From the NCBI RefSeq assembly GCF_014839805.1, contig NC_051138.1, positions 4,462,983 through 4,526,982 of the forward strand: a DNA stretch of 64,000 nt, read 5' to 3'. A program made the translations under genes and the position numbers. Source of the DNA: Manduca sexta. Taxonomy: Eukaryota > Arthropoda > Insecta > Lepidoptera > Sphingidae. Under the pieces are notes generated by a model that did not search any database, had not been told where the DNA came from, and saw nothing but the letters and a program-made list of their open reading frames with translations. This document shows, piece after piece, positions 45,974-58,192 of this stretch (its first letter is position 1; each line of letters opens with the position of its first letter).

Positions 45974-47154
45974 TATGCTGGATTGAAATGAATTGAAAAA
46001 AGAGTAGTGAAAATTTATTAAAATTCGGAATTTTGCTTGCGTGAGGTTTTAATTGTACAAGAGTGAGTGAACGTCGTCTTAAAAGTAAATAAAGAGAATG
46101 TGAATTTTATTTTGGTTCTATATTGAAAATGTTTGAATTAATTTGTATTGTGCTAGCATTTGGCACGTACACTTTTGATAGTGCCCAATCATATTTAATG
46201 GCAAGTATATGAAAGATAATTGAGAATAAAATATTGTATTATTATGCAGAGGAAGAAATTTTATTTTAAATGTGGTAAAACCCAGGCGCACTTGACTGTA
46301 GTATTGACGTATTAATTAATTTATTAATATCGTATTATTTATTTAATTGTACAGGTCTATAATTTTTTCTAAATTCATTAAATAATTAATTTGAATCAAC
46401 AAAATTAATCTGTATTACACACAAAATGCGCCTAGCTAAAATATAATATTAAATAATAGGTCATTTCCACCTCAGTGAGTTTTCTTGTAAAGATCAACCA
46501 AGAAATTTCCGATAATACATAAAAACATTCATAATTCCGTTTGTTAATAACGTGACGTATATCGGATGAAATAATGTTTAACTATTAAACAACTATGCGA
46601 CCAGCAGACATCCCAAACTATCCAACACACAAAATATTACTTTATTAATTTACGAAGTGGAATAACTATTGGAACCGCAAGGCCAAGAATGCAATCACCA
46701 TTCGGTTAATTAATAATTCTAAAGCGGTCTGAGGACATAAAGTCTGCGGTCCTTGGGTCTGCACCCCCTCCCCCCATTAGTACTCCGTTTTAATACTGCC
46801 CACATTTAGCGGGAGGCACTCCCTACATATTAATTTTACGAGACTATTTCTAAAGTGGTCATGACAATATGGAATGAAACGAGACTTGGAACGAAAGTGT
46901 TAGCTGGATAATTGTCTATCATGCTGAGAGGAAGGCACGTTTAACACAATTTTATCTGTTGTTCAGTGGCGAAGTGTGATCATCAGAAGGGAAGCTAACG
47001 TCAGCTCTAGAGGATTACCCGGGAAATTATGTAAGGAAAACATACGCAAAGAATTTCGCGACCAATTCAAGCACTTCATGCGCCTTTAGGAAAGGACCAA
47101 ATTGTCACTTCTTATTATGTTTTATCCTTTTTTTCTGTTTAAAGTTTCTACTTA
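45974..47154. other. Non-coding, nothing recognised
   Basis: AT-rich, with a C-rich patch 'gcaccccctccccccattag' near 46760. Confidence 0.35.
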
Positions 47155-47337
47155 TACACCTAAATAATATTAGTAACAAATATTATTATTTTGCCACTGT
47201 ACTAATATATAAATTTGCATGCTGTGGTCTCCTATAATTTAAGAGGCACATCACATTGTAAATTGTACAAATACTAACATTGTATTTATTATATGCCATG
47301 TATCCTTCGTTGGAGGTCCTTAAATAAATAAATAAAA
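47155..47337 (+). repeat. LINE-like 3' end with (TAAA)n tail
   Basis: 'tccttcgttggaggtcctta' directly precedes an 'aataaataaataaaa' tail at 47321-47337, a familiar lepidopteran non-LTR 3' terminus. No coding part is retained. Confidence 0.5.
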
Positions 47338-48090
47338 GTGTGTTGTTTTATATGCAAGGTATTAAATTGAAGACTTGTTATTAAATATTTTTTTTAAAAT
47401 AAAAAAAATCATTGACCTTATTCAAAAAACTTATCAAAGAACACTACCTTTCTCACTGGACAGACATTCATCCTGATATCCATCAATACATTTATCCTCT
47501 CCCTCTATTGGTAAATTATTATAAGTACATATTATATGCTTAATTATAAGTGATATATGTATGCGTATATTAATAAATATAATATAAGTAATTAATTAAA
47601 ATAATTTTATGTGATATTATTATATATTTTTTATTAACCCTAATAATTATTTTGTTCACTAGACAGCCCTCTCTTTTTCCTTTTCTTACATTTATCCAGT
47701 GATAAGACCGCCATTTATTTGTGTGCAGAAAAGAGCTAATGAATTCATAAATAAAAAGGTAAACCACGCAAGTTCACGCCTTCATCGCTGAAGACGTAGG
47801 TTAAAGTGCAACTAGTTGCATCATAATTAACAAAAACATTTTTGAAGCAGTAAACCATAATTCAAAATAAATTACTTCTTAAGGAAACTAGACGTGCCGT
47901 GCTAAATAAACTAAGTCGTTTGTGTACAAAGTGAGTTGTTGAACGTTGCTCGCGATATTTTAATTTATGTTATTTATTGCTTTACTCAGGTCTTGGGATT
48001 AGTCTAGTCGTTTTATTAATTTAACGGCTTGTTTAAATATATTTAAAATAGTTAGCTCTTTTCTAGAATGTACGAGATTCATGTATTTTT
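47338..48090. other. Non-coding, nothing recognised
   Basis: Very AT-rich with an incidental 65-codon minus frame. Confidence 0.35.
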
Positions 48091-48343
48091 GCTCCTGATA
48101 TAATTTAATATCCGCCCAGATAGCGACCGCCATACACAAGGTGTTAAAACCCGCCATAGTAGCCCACGTAAGTGTGTCGCGTTTCGCGATAAGCCTGTGT
48201 ATATCCGGTTCCAACAGGCCGGCATAATTGTGTCGACTGTCGAGGGGTAATCATCTCTCGTCAGTCAACATTCTATTGGACACCACTCCACTTACCATCA
48301 GGAGCAGTAGGGTAACGTTGCCGTGCTCGTAAAAAAAAAAAAA
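48091..48343 (+). repeat. Repeat B copy with A13 tail
   Basis: This is the best-preserved copy: 'taatatccgcccagatagcg', 'cgccatagtagcccacgtaa', 'ggttccaacaggccggcata', 'ctctcgtcagtcaacattct' and 'ttgccgtgctcgt', followed by 13 A residues at 48331-48343. The clean A-tail suggests relatively recent retroposition. The 71-codon minus frame across it is a shadow. Confidence 0.88.
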
Positions 48344-48461
48344 GATTTGCTTTTAACGCAAATAAAAAATATCGCGCAAGTTTACTACCTTCAGTATTAG
48401 TAAGTATCACCAGATATACCTGGATGTGCTAAGTACAGCAAAACATCTTTTTATTATTTCC

Positions 48462-48646
48462 TACCTTTTACCTGCTGCTTCAACCGCGTGAAAAAAGTTT
48501 TTCCGGGATAAATATTTTCTCGGGATAAAAGTAGCTTAAAGCACTCAGGAATATTGTAGCTCCTTTTAATGAAAAATATTTCATAATCTTAGTAGTTAAT
48601 GAGATTACTACATTCAAACAAACTCTTCAGCTTTATATTAGAAAAG
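48462..48646 (+). repeat. Repeat D copy (type 2)
   Basis: 'gcttcaaccgcgtgaaaaaa', 'tttttccgggataaatattt' and 'gggataaaagtagctt', ending 'caaacaaactcttcagcttt' and 'atatta'. Confidence 0.75.
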
Positions 48647-48671
48647 AATATTAATTTCAGTTCACACATCA

Positions 48672-48749
48672 TCAGCCACATAAAATCCGCTGCTGTACAT
48701 AGGCCTCCACCAAAGATTTCCTGACGGACCTGTCAAAAACGGCTTGCAT
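48672..48749 (-). pseudogene. RTE-type LINE C-terminus
   Basis: The minus-strand frame reads M-Q-A-V-F-D-R-S-V-R-K-S-L-V-E-A-Y-V-Q-Q-R-I-L-C-G-stop. It aligns residue by residue with the copy at 230-310 (M-R-A-A-S-N-R-S-T-W-K-S-L-E-E-A-H-V-Q-Q-W-T-Y-C-G). The W of VQQW has become R. Related sequence continues to about 48795. No further domain is present. Confidence 0.65.
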
Positions 48750-48795
48750 CTAACGTGTTCCAACTACCTTTATCAAGTCGTCTGTCCACCTTGCT

Positions 48796-49135
48796 GGATG
48801 TCCTCAAATACTAAAAATAACATGTAAGTAATAAACAATGCAGCTACAACATATAACTCGAAAACCCTTTAAAATCTTAAGCATTATAGCATTTTCAAAT
48901 TGTGTATAGACAGGTCTGCCGTCTCGCCAGACATTTTAAGGCTTTAAAGAAACCACATCGTAACGTAGCCTACCTAGTTATTACGATGGAATTTAAGCAG
49001 GGCGGTCTTCTACCTGCGCGTCTAATGTGTACTTGCATTATTTAGATTCATTTTCATAAAACATTGTGGAATGGAAGAGAAGATGCAAAGGCTACGGTAA
49101 ATACGATGGAATTTGAATACTTACTGAGGCTTGTG
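48796..49135. other. Non-coding with a short internal direct repeat
   Basis: 'ttacgatggaatttaagcag' (near 48980) and 'atacgatggaatttgaatac' (near 49102) form a pair about 120 bp apart. Confidence 0.35.
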
Positions 49136-49560
49136 TTATTTTATTTATTTGAGGATTGCCGACAAAATTTACAATAATACTAATATAATAATAAATTCTG
49201 AAAATAAAACTAATTGTAACTTAAACTAAAGGCAACCACAACATGCATAATACAATATTACTTAACTAAACATTAAACGGAATTTTACAAAAGAAAAAAA
49301 ACATAATAGATTTATGAGAATGTTAGGGACTCAGACAATCAAACTTAAAAGTTTTCCTAAATGTGGACAGCGAATCATGAAATATGTCAAGATTAGTAAT
49401 TTTTTTTGATAGCTGATTATACAATGCAGACAGTTTATTACTGGATCTGGTAATTCGGAATCGATAATCGTGAGCCTTTGTGTTGCTCAAGTTTAATGGT
49501 GAAAAGGTTTATGTTTATGTTGGAATGAATGTGAGTATAAAATAGTTGTAAAAAAATTTA
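49136..49560 (-). mobile_element. CR1/Jockey-like LINE 3' fragment
   Basis: On the minus strand an open segment (49323-49508) ends in TAA. A 3' UTR follows, ending 'ggcaatcctcaaataaataa' near 49150. The coding part contains the pattern 'LYNQL..KI...DSLSTFRKTFK', which fits the W-N-x-L-P..I..S-L-x-x-F-K-x-x-L signature found just before the stop of CR1/L2/Jockey-type LINE proteins. The element is 5'-truncated and lies next to SINE C copy 2. Confidence 0.5.
49323..49508 (-). pseudogene. LINE reverse-transcriptase C-terminal tail
   Basis: Sixty-one codons plus TAA without an ATG; the frame opens after an in-frame stop at 49509-49511. Conserved features are H-D-Y-R-F-R-I, then N-K-L-S-A-L-Y-N-Q-L, I-T-N-L, and D-S-L-S-T-F-R-K-T-F-K. 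This is typical of the region after the RT thumb in CR1-like elements. No catalytic motif is present. Family assignment is by pattern only. Confidence 0.5.
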
Positions 49561-49627
49561 GTTTTCTGATAACTTTATATTGGTTGTAATAACACTAATC
49601 CCTGATTTAGATACTTGCCGAGTACAG

Positions 49628-50005
49628 ACGAACTAATTCCTCCTAGCTGAATTTCGGCCACAGCGGCCTATCTTAAAGGAGATCAGCCAGGTAAGAGAGA
49701 TGTAGTGCTCAAGTGTATGCGCTATACACAGGTGCACTCTCTATTCCTTTGCTCTCACAGCCCGGCGAGATGGCAATCCAACATGATCAGACAAAGATAA
49801 GGTGCAGAACCAACGGATTTACGTGCTTTCCGAGGTACGGGGGTATCACACCGAGTTCCTGGCTCCAAGCTGCGACTGAGTAATATTTTAAGATCGAAAA
49901 ACCCAGTTACAATTATTTTTGGTTCGACTCCGGATGCGAACCCAGTACCTCAGCGCTGTAGTCGTATTTATACCACGTACGAATTGCAACTACGCAGATG
50001 TAGAC
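49628..50005 (-). repeat. SINE C copy 2
   Basis: Same order as the copy at 21490-21862: 'tttcggccacagcggcctat', 'gagatcagccaggtaagaga', 'caggtgcactctctattcct' and 'ttacgtgctttccgaggtac', then a degenerate tRNA-like head 'cgactccggatgcgaaccca'. It is more diverged, and the B box is mutated from GGTTCGAATCC to GGTTCGCATCC. Confidence 0.82.
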
Positions 50006-50454
50006 ATACTATACAAAAGCAACTAGCAAGTAAAGTTACCCGACAGCCATCACACGAGATGAGACGAAAATAGAATCTAATAATCCATATAAGACATGGA
50101 AGGTGAGGTAAAGTAAATAAAAATTGCTTGTCTGCGAGCAAATTGTCGCATGTTCCCAAACTTAATATTCTTGACGAGATGAAAATTTCAGATCTATTCT
50201 CGCAGCGAAATCTGTATCGAGTCCAATAATCTCGATCTCGGAGAGTTTGCTAGTTTCCGAGTAGATTGTGCGTGACAGCTTCTTCGTACGGATGAAGAGT
50301 ATTTATATTGTATTATGGAGTAAGTAGGTTTTCCTCTATAAATAGACAAGCGACAAACATTTTATAAGAGCTACATTTAGATGAGGAAAATAAAGGCGTT
50401 TAGATACGTTAAAAAAAGAAAAAGATTTTATGGCATTTATGTCAGGACTTCTGC
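50006..50454. other. Non-coding, modestly GC-raised at 50170-50300
   Basis: 'tcgagtccaataatctcgat' and 'ctcggagagtttgctagttt' are unrepeated; no frame of interest. Confidence 0.3.
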
Positions 50455-50590
50455 TTTGCTAGTGGTATTTTTTTTGTATTCGCCCGGATAGCGACGATCA
50501 TACATAAGATGCAAAGCCAGCCAGAGTTACCTACGTATGTAAGCGTGTCGCGTTCCGGGATCAGCCTCTGTATATGCGTTAAAAAAAAAA
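50455..50590 (+). repeat. Repeat B, 5' half joined to A10
   Basis: Starts 'tttgctagtggtatt', has 'tattcgcccggatagcgacg', 'aagcgtgtcgcgttccggga' and 'tcagcctctgtatatgcgtt', then ten A residues. The normal 3' half is absent, so the 5' half is directly polyadenylated. This differs from the usual 5' truncation. Confidence 0.7.
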
Positions 50591-51004
50591 CTATGCAAGG
50601 GTCGTAGTGTAGTACAATACTTTAAACCAAGTCAAGATGACGTAGATATATGTAATATACATATGAACAATCTTCGCTGTTATCATCGAGGTACTTCAAG
50701 TGAACGCATGTCTTTTCCGTAGTCGAAACGACTAATAGAAAATGAGGGCTAAGCTCTTCAGCCTTTAAAAGCAATAAAATCTTATCAAGCTATAACAATT
50801 CACAACTATACATGCCAGAACCGTAGCATTGCGTGTGGCGGAAGTAAGAATATCGCTCGTACGGCAAAGGCCGTCACTGAACTATTGTGCTGACGTCACC
50901 ACCGCAGCGGGGAAGAGAACAGTAGGAAATGAAAATATATTGCTACATTTCTCATTGTTAATAAACGCATGAAGTATGTTATTATTACATTTCAACGAGC
51001 TGGT
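50591..51004. other. Non-coding with GC-raised patch
   Basis: 50815-50930 contains 'ttgcgtgtggcggaagtaag' and 'gctgacgtcaccaccgcagc', which includes a TGACGTCA CRE-type site. No gene was found. Confidence 0.3.
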
Positions 51005-51311
51005 CAGTGCCAATAGCTTGGTTGCGTGTGGAACGGACTGCCGGGACGGTTTGGCAGGTTCAATACCCAAGGGCACGCTTCTCTGACCGTTCTAAAGTTA
51101 TGTGAGTATTATTTGTACATTATCATGTGCTTAACGGTGAAGGAAAACATAGAGAGAATACCTACATACTTAAAAACTTCTCTATGAGATTTTTGAGGGT
51201 ATGTGAAGTTTGCCAATACGTACTAGGCCAGCATAGTGGACTAAGGCCTAATCCTTCTCGATAGTAGAGGAGACCCGTGCCCAGCAGTAACAGTATATAT
51301 ACAGAGCTGAT
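51005..51311 (+). repeat. SINE A copy 6, diverged
   Basis: 'caatagcttggttgcgtgtg', a mutated B box (GGTTCAATACC), 'cggtgaaggaaaacataga' and 'agtagaggagacccgtgccc'. The ATT tail is lost. Confidence 0.8.
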
Positions 51312-52250
51312 ACAAAAGCTAGTATGTGCGGTAAATCGATTCGAAGGATATCATTTCTCGTCATCTTTCTCTAGCACGAATCGAAGCACAAAACATCACA
51401 TACTTAGACTTCACTATACCATCACTCAGAGTGATCCTTAAACCGTACTAAGACACAGAAAAGTCATAGATGAAATTAACTGGTACAAATCATCTTACAA
51501 GAAAATGAATGCAGAAAATAAAATAGAAATCTTACCCTTTCAGACGAGTTTATTTGACATCGTAAAGTTTTGTTAGTTGATAATTAAAATGACGTTTAAG
51601 ATGCAACTACAGTAAAATAGTTTTATGTTTATTCACAAGACGGTTAGTAGTATATTCGCGACATAATACTTTATGTAGGTATTACACAGAATAAAGTAAT
51701 TCGAACAATTCCATAACATGTTTATATAATTTAAGAACAAATAAAGTCATGCTGCGGACAGTTTTGTGTACCTAAAGCATCTTTAAGCCGACCCTACTTC
51801 GAGTGCCTAATCAACTATCGCAACTGAATTTCGCTTTAGGGTTTTATATACCAAGAAAACAAGTGGAAGTTCTAGTAAAATATTCAGAAAGTAATCCCCT
51901 TCTTTCTCTTTCTTATTCTGTTTTCCTGATCAGGAATGAACTAGTGAATTGAATATCTTAGGTTTGTTCGTGTAACAATGATCAATTGCTAAAAAGAACG
52001 AAGAAAACCAGTTCAAAATAAGTCACGCAACTAATCACAATTGCTTCCTTAAACCACCATCAAAGATATTGCCAAAAAACTACACCACTATCGCGAAATA
52101 CAAATTAATCACCACCAATCGAAGACATTCATTGCCAAAAAACTACACCATTGACAAAATACAACCCCTTCAAATACCTGAAACAATAAACGTGCCAAAC
52201 CAGACATAAGATGCAAATGAAAACTTTAATTCGCATTCATACTTTAACGA
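51312..52250. other. Non-coding with a 63-bp-spaced direct repeat
   Basis: 'attgccaaaaaactacacca' occurs at 52068-52087 and 52131-52150, with similar context on both sides. The rest is unrecognised. Confidence 0.5.
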
Positions 52251-52400
52251 TGCTGTATTAAGGATCGCGGTGGAGTCATAAATCGCCACCGGGGACGAAA
52301 GGACATTATTAAAATACCGCATCACTGTCCTGACACGTTCCTAATTAAATTTCACACAGAGCGAGCGCTCGTAAAATTTTATAACCCTTTGAGTTTTCAT
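52251..52400. other. GC-raised unique island
   Basis: 'ggatcgcggtggagtcataa' and 'atcgccaccggggacgaaag' can form a short GGTGG/CCACC hairpin; 'cacagagcgagcgctcgtaa' follows. It is unrepeated in the window and the function is unknown. Confidence 0.25.
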
Positions 52401-52545
52401 CACAGTAATGTTATCGGTTTACTGTCGTTCTATTTGTTTAGTTAATAAACGTTGCTAGATGATATCAGTGAGTCGGTAGAGCGGATACGCAATAATCACA
52501 GAAGAATCTCTTTATTTCTAGGGCGAATATTAGTCTTATATATAG

Positions 52546-52750
52546 GTTTAGTCCGTGACTTTCCCGCGTGAAGTTGTTCTGGGCTAAATATTTTCCAGAG
52601 ATAAAACGCCCCTAGCAGTCAACAGTAATGTAGTTTTCTATTAGTGAAAAAAATACACAATCGGTTTGGTAGTAGCTGAGATCACTGAGATTAGCGTGTT
52701 CAATCAAACAAACAAACTCTTCAGCTTTATATATTAGTATTTAGTATAGA
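52546..52750 (+). repeat. Repeat D copy (type 2)
   Basis: 'gactttcccgcgtgaagttg', 'aaatattttccagagataaa', 'agctgagatcactgagatta' and 'caaacaaactcttcagcttt', ending 'atattagtatttagtataga'. Confidence 0.75.
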
Positions 52751-52854
52751 TTAAGATGCGAGTCGTATGTAACGGATCGATGACTAATTTCTCCATAATT
52801 ATTATGAATATTTGAAACAACAACAAACCTAAAATATTTACTTGTTACAAAGAT

Positions 52855-52925
52855 TTAGCATGGCACAGGAAGCGAACCCGCGGTCTTCTGTTTCACAGTC
52901 CGATCATAGCGCAGTTCATCATGGA
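52855..52925 (-). repeat. Possible tRNA-like SINE head
   Basis: On the minus strand 'gcgctatgatcgg' (A-box-like) is followed by 'gaccgcgggttcgcttcctg' (B-box-like). The body is not recognisable and folding as a functional tRNA is doubtful. Confidence 0.3.
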
Positions 52926-55900
52926 CGCTGTACGCTTTACATATTTTAGGGCAAAACTATATAATACAGTTGGATCTAAAAAGTAAAACTTAATCTAAAC
53001 TATCATTGTAGGCTATGAAACAACGCCAAATATTTTGTTAAGAAATCTTTGGTTTAAACCATTGGAATAGTATACGACATATAGTTTTATTTAACACCTT
53101 AGTAGGTAAATATTACCACCATCTCTCTATGATAGGCCGGTTTGAAAAATAAACGACGCTCATCTAAGCGGCTTGGTTATTTGCCAAACCTCGCCTGATT
53201 ACTAGCAGATGCACCGCGTGCGAGTGAAGTTAGCTTGGGTTTAGAAGATTGGAAAAGGCCTGTATATGTTTAGCTATAAGGTTGTCAATGGTTTGTTAAA
53301 ATTTTTAAGCATGGTAAATTACCATCACGAAATTATAGGTTGAATCGATGTTGTTTATATTTTCACAAAGAAAAAATCCAAGGAAACAAAGATATTAAAC
53401 TATATAGTTTGATATAGACCGGACAAAGAGGCCAAATGTTTGCCCCAAAAGTTATTACTAATTGGTAATAAGTCGCTGTGTTATTTGAAATGTCCGTATG
53501 ACAAAATATCTCGGCGTCCTTAGATATTAATACAAGAAGGAATATATTTACAGAAAATATGCTAGTATTCGCATTAAAAACGTGAAAATATGAAGTATTT
53601 TACATTGATGTTTTCCTATTTCACGGTAAATGGAGTAGGCATCACATGAGCGCAAAATTTTTGTACGACAATCTACGCAATGTCCGCTCTATATAATCTT
53701 AGAACTCTTTGCGAGGAAACATGAGAACCTTAGTAATATTTATACAAATACGGCCATTTAAAAATCGTGAAGTTCGCGCATATTACACGTATAGGCACGT
53801 AATGAATGCTCTAGGGAATAATAAGCTAACAAAAGAAAATCGTTATTTGTTTTCCTACTCGCCTCCCCCGACGTTGGATCACGTCATTATTCTGCGGATC
53901 GCTTGGTTTATTCCATTTTTTTTTCGTTCAACGTCGTGTAGTAATTAAAGATAAATATAATATAAAACGCTCCACTTCACCCGTATCGTCCCGCTTTGGC
54001 TTTTGTCTACTTAAATGGACTCCTGTTGATAGATTGTCATCCATTGTTTTCTTAATCTGCGAGTAGACGAGGAAAGAATAAATGATTTATAAGTTGCCGT
54101 GAGTCGTGTTCGGATGGCGGAACAATGCCATTGCTATTGTTAAAATAATACTAGCCTTTTTCGACATAATTCTTCTAAATTAAGACAATATAAACATTCC
54201 AGTGTTATTGCGAAAGATTTTCCTGTATAGAAGGAGCAGCATCTTTTTTGTTCTACATGGTAATATCGAGACAAAAGTAATCACTAACGTTGTAAGAGAC
54301 TAGTAAGTCGCTCATTTCATGGTGATACGACGCCCACAAACAACAGAAACACCATTTAAAAATATAAATTAAGCACTGCGTGGGAGTCATGTCTGTCGTG
54401 ACACATATAATGTCTCATAATACCCAGCAATCACAAATGAATTAACATCACTTTTTTATATAAAAGCGCGCCAGTCACAACAATATTACGTATTCTATTT
54501 ACATTTATTAAATTTCCTCATAAAATTGTTTATTTTCAAACGAATAATAAGAGCTAGTGAAATAGCCCGTCACCTAGACGTAAAATAAGCAATTTCCTTT
54601 TGTATCAAGTAAGGTGTTCGTGTTTATGACCTCCGCTTTACGATTTGTTTGTATGCGCTTCGGTGAAGTTTTAAAATCGAATTTTAAGAGCAATTCCAAT
54701 AAACTTGAACACCGTAAAGTTGAAATCCATTTTAAAATACGTAGCGCCGCGTAACTTAGTTATAACTTGGGCCGTAATAACATGTTGGCAAAGGTCTGAA
54801 GTTTACTCGTAATGCAATTCAGAATACAATTTGACTAGTATTTCATTATTGATAAATTAATGCGACATTTACTGAATACAATATAATCTTAATTCAAATC
54901 GCAATAAGTTAATAGAATTATTTAGATACGTAGATGATAATGTTTACTTGTTAGCTAAAGCAATCTAGTCCAAAGTTGATAATTAGATTTTGAGAAGGAA
55001 TGAAAGTTGATTTTTTTATAGACAACACAAGAATTAGACAACGATTATCTATATCAAAATCTCGACCAATTACAACATACTACTATTGAGAATGAATAGA
55101 GCAAGCAAAAATTTTAAGAGAATAACAACATTTTAAACATAACTCTTTCAAATACATCGACATGCATGTATTAAAGAGGTTAACATACAATAATATGTAC
55201 TAAGTTAATATAAAGGTAGATACTAGCCAGAATGAAACAAAAAAGAAAAGCCGGAACATTTCTAAAATTTAAACATTCGAAATAATATTTTTACCAGAAA
55301 CACGAAACCCCAATAGAATTGTGATAACAAGGCACGCAGCAATAGAATAGACGAATCAAAATAGCAGGAAAGTCGGCGGAAAACACTGTAATTTCAGTCG
55401 CTGCACATCCAGTGCTCTGTTAAAAAAGGAAAGCGGAGACGTGAGACGAATGCACGGCGCAGGACGGACTGACTGGACACAGAATATATTATACTATTCG
55501 AACGAATGAACTACAGTTAGACAGTTTTCGATTACGTGTATTCCTGATATTTTTATTAATAAAATCCAGCTGCAATTTATAATTATTTATTGGTAAAAGT
55601 TGGTTTATAAACTTACAAATAACAGTATGCTGATTGATACAATGCAATATTACAATATTTTCTAGGGTTTTTGTTTGTACACCGATACCCAAGATAAGAT
55701 TTAACTTGTGATATGGTACCAGGATTCCCACATGGGGCAATACCTAATCCTAGTTGCATTAGATGCATCGGAGGTCAGTTATTTGTAAAATTAGTAGTAG
55801 TGTGTGAGTGTGCGTGTGCGTATGCGTGTGTATTAACAATTATAATTATTTCAATATCATTGTAAAGAAAGAAGGAGGAGAATTACTATAAAGGATGGTG

Positions 55901-56157
55901 TCACAATGTATTTTTAGCAATAGGAAATAAAATTGAGTATTTCTTAAAAAACAATTTACATAACTACATAGTTTTTTAAGAGATATATTGTTTTTATCTG
56001 ATTTTTTCTGTCTTCATACATTCATTCTACATATTATTTAACAGAACCAATGTATTGAGATTAATAATAAGATAGAAGAAGTCATAAAAATATTACATAA
56101 AAACTTTCGTTACGTACATTTATTATGATAAATACTGAATGACAGTAATAAGTGATA
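52926..56157. other. Long non-coding stretch with GT-rich microsatellite
   Basis: A (GT/GC)n-type run 'gtgtgtgagtgtgcgtgtgc' begins near 55800. A GC-raised patch lies at 55370-55480 ('gtgagacgaatgcacggcgc'). A 79-codon plus frame at 53709-53948 shows no domain. No shared repeat was detected. Confidence 0.35.
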
Positions 56158-56206
56158 AGCCTATTGCAGTCCACTGCAATGGGCTGATGATGATGATGAT
56201 GATGAC
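56158..56206 (+). repeat. RTE-LINE 3' terminus with (TGA)n tail
   Basis: 'gcctattgcagtccactgca' followed by 'atgggc' and seven TGA units matches the end of RTE-type elements ('...gcagtgga...ggctgatgatga'). It is rearranged upstream, and only the tail is secure. Confidence 0.6.
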
Positions 56207-57440
56207 TTATTCCTTTTCTTGCACACATTATGATTACAAACGACCACGTCCCAACCAAAATTGATATAGAACCCAAAATCAACGAGAATAAGAATATTCC
56301 AAGTAAGTCTGGTTAGGTTATATTTGGCAAGAACGGGATATCTCTAGTGATGTACTGCGGTTTAGTTCACGGTACATTTGTCGCATGAAATAGGATTTCG
56401 ATTTACTTTTAGTTTAAATGGTGATATTTTTCGAATTATCCATAACTCTTGTACCGCGTAATATTTCAAACCTAGGTAATATATTGTTTTGAATTAAAAT
56501 AATAATAAAAGTTCTATGAATATTAGCTTTTATATACCTATTAAATCTATTTAAACCATCGATATAATATATTATGTACTAGTACTACGTACTAGATTTG
56601 GCGTTCCGAACATTCACTGAATTGAACAGCAATCCATTCAAACTGATTTTAGTATGGTCAATATTGACAGCTTGTGGTTGTGTAAGGAGTGGCGCTCATG
56701 ATATAAGAACTCGAGTCTAAGTATAAACCTGGATTTGAAAAAAAAATATTAGTGAAATAAGTGAAGTTATTTGTTGTTCAAGTGAATAAATAGGTTATAA
56801 TAGTGACGTTTTGGTTGCCATTTTAGTTCAAATGTTGAACTAATAGTTTGTATGGACGTTCGTGTTTATAAAATATACGTCAATGATTTAAACATATTTA
56901 CAGTTCCTTAAATGATCGCGATTATTATAACCATGTTTATATTTTTTTTATTTATTTCTAATAACATTCATAAACTATAACACCCCCCCCCCCCCCCCTC
57001 CTCCAAAGAACATTTCAAACACCACTACAACCTAAAACAAACATACATTGTATTTACACGAATGACGCGTATAAATCAATATATTCAATACAGTGTTCGC
57101 TTAGTATTCACAGTACAGAGTAACCCTTCAGGGCCTTTTGACGCAGATGTGAAGCGGATTACGTATATAGGTACGTACTTACTGTATCTAAACGGACTAG
57201 GTGTATAGGTACATATTTATTGTATACACGTCATAAATCCAGTAGACTGCGTATTTGTTTTATTACGTTGCAAATGTGATGTTTTGTTTTTCTGCTCGGT
57301 AGTTTGTGGTGATAGTCTACCTGTCATATCATGGGACGTAATACACCTAGCGAAGAGTGAGTTGATCAGTCATGTGGGTACGCTGCAAATTTTTAAAGAT
57401 TAATTTAATGCATTTATTTATTTTGGATGTTTTTCATTCG
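56207..57440. other. Non-coding, poly(C) tract at 56983-56998
   Basis: Sixteen consecutive C residues lie at 56983-56998. Otherwise AT-rich without recognised features. Confidence 0.5.
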
Positions 57441-57595
57441 TGCACGCCGAATTGACCATACTGCACCTGATGCCAAGTGGAACGGGTTCCAATAGAATGT
57501 CGACTGACGAGCTTTGATTACCCTTCGACAGTCGCCACAATTATGCCGGCCTGTTGGATGTTGTTTACGAGCGGTGATCACTCACCATCAAGTGT
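57441..57595 (-). repeat. Repeat B, minus strand
   Basis: 'ttccaatagaatgtcgactg', 'cgacagtcgccacaattatg' and 'ccggcctgttgg' are the reversed 3' half of repeat B. A second 'tcactcaccatcaagtg' motif beyond 57575 hints at a rearranged or doubled 3' end. Confidence 0.7.
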
Positions 57596-58192
57596 TCTTC
57601 TGGCTTGTTCACATTTTTTACTATGAAGAAAATTGGCATATTTGATTTCACAGTTCCTTATTTAACATTGCACTGCCAAAATGATAGTTTCTTTAGCATA
57701 CTCAATTGCCATTTTCACAGTTATATTGGTAACGAGTCAAGGTCTACGCGGCGCCTAAATACCTACAATTAACTAAATCGTATGGCCGGCGAGTGCAATT
57801 TGTCCAAATTCGTTTGGTATTTTTCTTTCCTCTGCTGTGTCACCGGTTTATTTATGAGGGGTCCGTTGTTTTAATACCTTTTCATTAACAATTTTAAGGT
57901 CCACTTTATTGGAGTCGTAAATAACTTGCACATTGTACTGTCACGGAGCTGTAATTTGAAAAAATACTTAATTATTCATTCTAAGAGTAATTTGAACAGT
58001 TTTTTCGATGGACTAACAAGATTTCTTCAAACGGGAATATCAATATTACAATTTATTAGTAAAGTATTGAAATCTACAATTTAGAAGGACGCAATAATGT
58101 ACGCGGATCTTTTTTATTCTAAATATGACAAATGTTACTTTAAATATATTTTTTTCTACGTTTATTTATAATAAATTAAATTTATTTATAAA
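57596..58192. other. Non-coding, nothing recognised
   Basis: AT-rich without features. Confidence 0.35.

Noticed and set aside
49684..49695. Strong donor-like CCAG|GTAAGA
   Set aside because: Located inside SINE C copy 2. It shows that such donor strings arise without exons and lowers trust in the other splice candidates.
56307..56325. Telomere-like TTAGG repeat
   Set aside because: Only one 'ggttaggtta' word is present, with no array.
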